Shown: piece by piece, positions 38,514-40,504 of the stretch | Layout: each line of letters starts with the position of its first letter | Position numbering within the stretch: position 1 is the first letter of the stretch | Assembly: GCF_000948395.1 (NCBI RefSeq) | Contig: NZ_JYFN01000006.1 | Span: 174,887-215,390, forward strand | DNA: 40,504 nucleotides | Direction of reading: 5' to 3' | Origin: Frankia torreyi | GTDB lineage: Bacteria > Actinomycetota > Actinomycetes > Frankiales > Frankiaceae | Notes under the pieces: generated by a model | What the model saw: the letters and a program-made list of their open reading frames with translations, nothing else | Databases searched by the model: none | Told to the model about the DNA's origin: nothing | Program-made: the position numbers and the translations under genes

Positions 38514-38625
38514 CTCATCCAGAGGGGCAGAGGGAACGGCCCAGTGAAGCCCCGGCAACCACCCGCATCCGATGCGTGGCAGGTGCTAATTCCGACCCGT
38601 GGCAGGTTGCCCCGGGAAAGATGAG
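38514..38625 (+). ncRNA. SAM-I riboswitch (S box)
   Basis: The S-box aptamer is easily recognised. Closing helix P1 pairs CTCATC (38514-38519) with GATGAG (38620-38625). Next come the AGAGGGGCAGAGGGA segment, GGCCC..TGAAGCCCCGGCAACC (kink-turn and pseudoknot region), then GGTGCTAATTCC (38582-38593) and a last hairpin GACCCG..., ending in the AAAGATGAG core. It binds S-adenosylmethionine. The ribosome binding site AGGAG (38624-38628) begins inside the 3' arm of P1, so SAM binding should hide it and block thrC translation. A TACAGT -10-like hexamer at 38486-38491 would start the RNA just upstream. Confidence 0.93.
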
Positions 38626-38635
38626 GAGCTTCTTC

Positions 38636-39913
38636 ATGACTCTCGCGCCCGAGCGTGCCGACACCACCGCCCTCGACGTCGCGAACCCCGCGGTCGGACT
38701 GTCCTGTCGCCACTGCGGCGCCACCTACCCGCTCTCCCCGACCCACGTGTGCGTGGAGTGCTTCGCCCCGCTGGAGATCTCCTACGACCCCGACCTGCTC
38801 GGCCGGGTCACCCGGGAGTCCATCGAGCGCGGGCCGGCCAACCTGTGGCGCTACGTCGGCCTGCTGCCCGCGGGGCATGACCCGGCGCGCCGGGTGTCGC
38901 TCGGCGCCGGCTGGACGCCGCTGCGCCCGGCCCCGCGCCTGGCCGCCGAGCTGGGGATGAAGACGCTCTACGTCAAGGACGACAGCGCCAACCCGACGCA
39001 TTCGTTCAAGGACCGCGTCGTCTCGGTGGCCCTCAGCGCCGCCCGCGAGCTCGGATTCACCACGGTGGCCTGCGCCTCGACCGGCAACCTCGCCCAGTCC
39101 GTGGCCGCGCACGCCGCCGGGGCCGGCCTGCGCTCGGTGGTGCTGGTGCCGCACGACCTGGAGGCCGGCAAGACCGTCTCCACCGGCGTGTACGGCGGGA
39201 CCCTCGTCGCGATCCAGGGCAACTACGACGACGTCAACCGGCTGTGCAGCGAGCTGGCCGGCGAGTACGAGTGGGCGTTCGTCAACGTCAACGTCCGCCC
39301 CTTCTACGCCGAGGGCTCCAAGACGCTGGGTTACGAGGTCGCCGAGCAGCTCGGCTGGCGGCTGCCCGAGCAGGTCGTCGTGCCGATCGCGTCCGGCTCG
39401 CTGCTGACCAAGGTCGACAAGGCCTTCGGCGAGCTCGGCAAGCTGGGCCTGGTGGAGCCGACGCCGTACCGGGTCTTCGGCGCGCAGGCAGCCGGCTGCA
39501 ACCCGGTGGCCGCCGCGTTCGCCCGCGGGGTCGACACGGTCGCCCCGGTGCGACCGTCGACGATCGCCAAGTCGCTGTCCATCGGCAACCCGGCCGACGG
39601 CCCGTACGCCCTCGACGTCGCCCGCCGCACCGGCGGTGCGATCACGGACGTCAGTGACGACGAGATCCTCGAGGGTATGCGGCTGCTGGCCCGCACCGAG
39701 GGCATCTTCGGCGAGACCGCCGGCGGCGTCACGGTCGCGAACCTGCGCCGCCTGCTGCGCGAGGGCCTGCTCGACCCAGCCGCCGAGACCGTCATCTACA
39801 ACACCGGCGATGGACTGAAGACCCTCGACCCGTTGGTCGAGACCGGCGGACCGACGGCCACTATCAAGCCGTCGCTGCGCGCCTTCGAGGCCGCCGGCCT
39901 CGGCGACGACTGA
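38636..39913 (+). CDS. thrC: Threonine synthase
   Basis: A PLP enzyme that turns O-phosphohomoserine into threonine. The 425-residue protein begins with a zinc ribbon (C24-x2-C27, C39-x2-C42) as in the archaeal-type and some actinobacterial threonine synthases. The PLP lysine is K125 in NPTHSFKDR, and the phosphate-binding region is in ASTGNLAQS. PIASGSLLTKV and GETAGGV are also as expected. ATG 38636 follows AGGAG by seven bases; the frame is open upstream through the riboswitch but that part is RNA, not protein. Regulation by SAM, not threonine, is unexpected. A related PLP enzyme with another substrate cannot be ruled out. Confidence 0.9.
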   Translation: MTLAPERADTTALDVANPAVGLSCRHCGATYPLSPTHVCVECFAPLEISYDPDLLGRVTRESIERGPANLWRYVGLLPAGHDPARRVSLGAGWTPLRPAPRLAAELGMKTLYVKDDSANPTHSFKDRVVSVALSAARELGFTTVACASTGNLAQSVAAHAAGAGLRSVVLVPHDLEAGKTVSTGVYGGTLVAIQGNYDDVNRLCSELAGEYEWAFVNVNVRPFYAEGSKTLGYEVAEQLGWRLPEQVVVPIASGSLLTKVDKAFGELGKLGLVEPTPYRVFGAQAAGCNPVAAAFARGVDTVAPVRPSTIAKSLSIGNPADGPYALDVARRTGGAITDVSDDEILEGMRLLARTEGIFGETAGGVTVANLRRLLREGLLDPAAETVIYNTGDGLKTLDPLVETGGPTATIKPSLRAFEAAGLGDD

Positions 39914-39961
39914 TCACCCCCGCCTCCTCCCGGACCCGCGGTCTGGGTCCCTGCGGCACGG

Positions 39962-40018
39962 TTCCTTGCCCTTCCAGAGGGACGAATCAGGCACGAAACC
40001 CTCCAGAAGGGCAAGGAA
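39962..40018 (+). terminator. thrC: Large hairpin after thrC
   Basis: Perfect 13-base outer arms (39962-39974 and 40006-40018), a two-base mismatch, then 5 more pairs around a 17-base loop. It lies 48 bases after the thrC stop, without a T tract. Probable terminator. Confidence 0.6.
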
Positions 40019-40202
40019 GTCGCCGGCCCTGGCGGGCCTGGCGGCCACCAGCGCCGCGACCTGTCGGCTAGCGGACACCGAGCCGGCAGCCGGCAGGCTC
40101 GCCGCCCGCACACGAGGCTGACCGGGGATGTCGCCACGCCGCACCCGGTCGCGGAACGGGCCGTGGAAGCTGCGGTGCGCAACGCGGCGAAGCGACGGCG
40201 AG

Positions 40203-40229
40203 CTTGCACTCTCCCATGCCGAGTGCTAA
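40203..40229 (+). promoter_or_regulatory. CIRCE operator 1 and groEL promoter
   Basis: CTTGCACTC, nine bases, GAGTGCTAA: one arm is the exact CIRCE half-site and the other has two mismatches. TTGCAC (40204-40209) and TAAACA (40227-40232) are 17 bases apart and may be the -35 and -10, so HrcA binding would block the promoter; it is released on heat shock. Confidence 0.88.
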
Positions 40230-40236
40230 ACAGGAC

Positions 40237-40504
<268 letters not shown>

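Noticed and set aside
38375-38635. An N-terminal extension of thrC through the riboswitch
   Set aside because: The stretch is the S-box RNA; the ATG at 38636 has the ribosome site and starts just before the zinc ribbon.

Overview
The window is very GC-rich, densely packed actinobacterial chromosome. The gene families, the iron box of the DtxR/IdeR/DmdR type, the double CIRCE in front of a lone groEL and the GT-C mannosyltransferases fit Actinomycetes, most likely Frankia or a close relative. The genus call is an inference from gene content and style, not from a marker gene. No rRNA, tRNA, CRISPR array, prophage or insertion sequence was found.

Layout. 144-2717 encodes an MMPL/RND exporter. 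2890-8045 is a tight operon panC-panD-nadB-nadC-coaX with starts and stops touching or overlapping; it makes the pantothenate and quinolinate/NAD precursors, partly from the same substrate, aspartate, and starts CoA synthesis. 8171-9085 is a secreted or anchored SGNH hydrolase. 9244-9778 holds a HicB-like and a HicA-like gene facing each other. 10400-11341 is an FhuF-like ferric-siderophore reductase with an iron box over its promoter. 11843-14347 is clpC, followed by a terminator and a convergent TSUP permease. 15491-16909 is a purple-acid-phosphatase-like enzyme.

16910-17841 is non-coding or nearly so. It carries three consecutive strong hairpins ending in a T tract (17398-17505), unusual in such GC-rich DNA. 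It is followed by the most unusual locus of the window (17842-26522): an unrecognised 360-aa protein, a 1348-aa tail-anchored protein whose N-terminal part resembles the GAP1 (GTPase-associated protein 1) family, a membrane-tethered PP2C phosphatase, and a two-helix membrane protein with two TrkA/RCK-like nucleotide-binding domains and a C-terminal RyR domain. Together they look like a membrane-bound signalling or conflict module.

26633-31528 holds three polytopic membrane proteins of the envelope polysaccharide type (an unassigned GT-C-like protein, an MptB-like mannosyltransferase and a GT87 protein), arranged with overlapping ends. 31632-32888 is a glutamate/leucine-type dehydrogenase. 33181-35711 has an RNHCP zinc protein, a DUF3263 protein paired with a LytR_C (VirR-like) membrane protein, and otsB. 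otsA faces otsB and overlaps it; a third HAD phosphatase follows. thrC (38636-39913) sits behind a SAM-I riboswitch whose closing helix runs into the ribosome binding site. The window ends in the first 34 codons of groEL behind two CIRCE operators.

A recurring feature is short tandem repeats of 10-18 bp at gene ends, gene starts and in gene linkers (nadC, the phosphatase, the GAP1-like gene, the RyR gene, the HAD gene).
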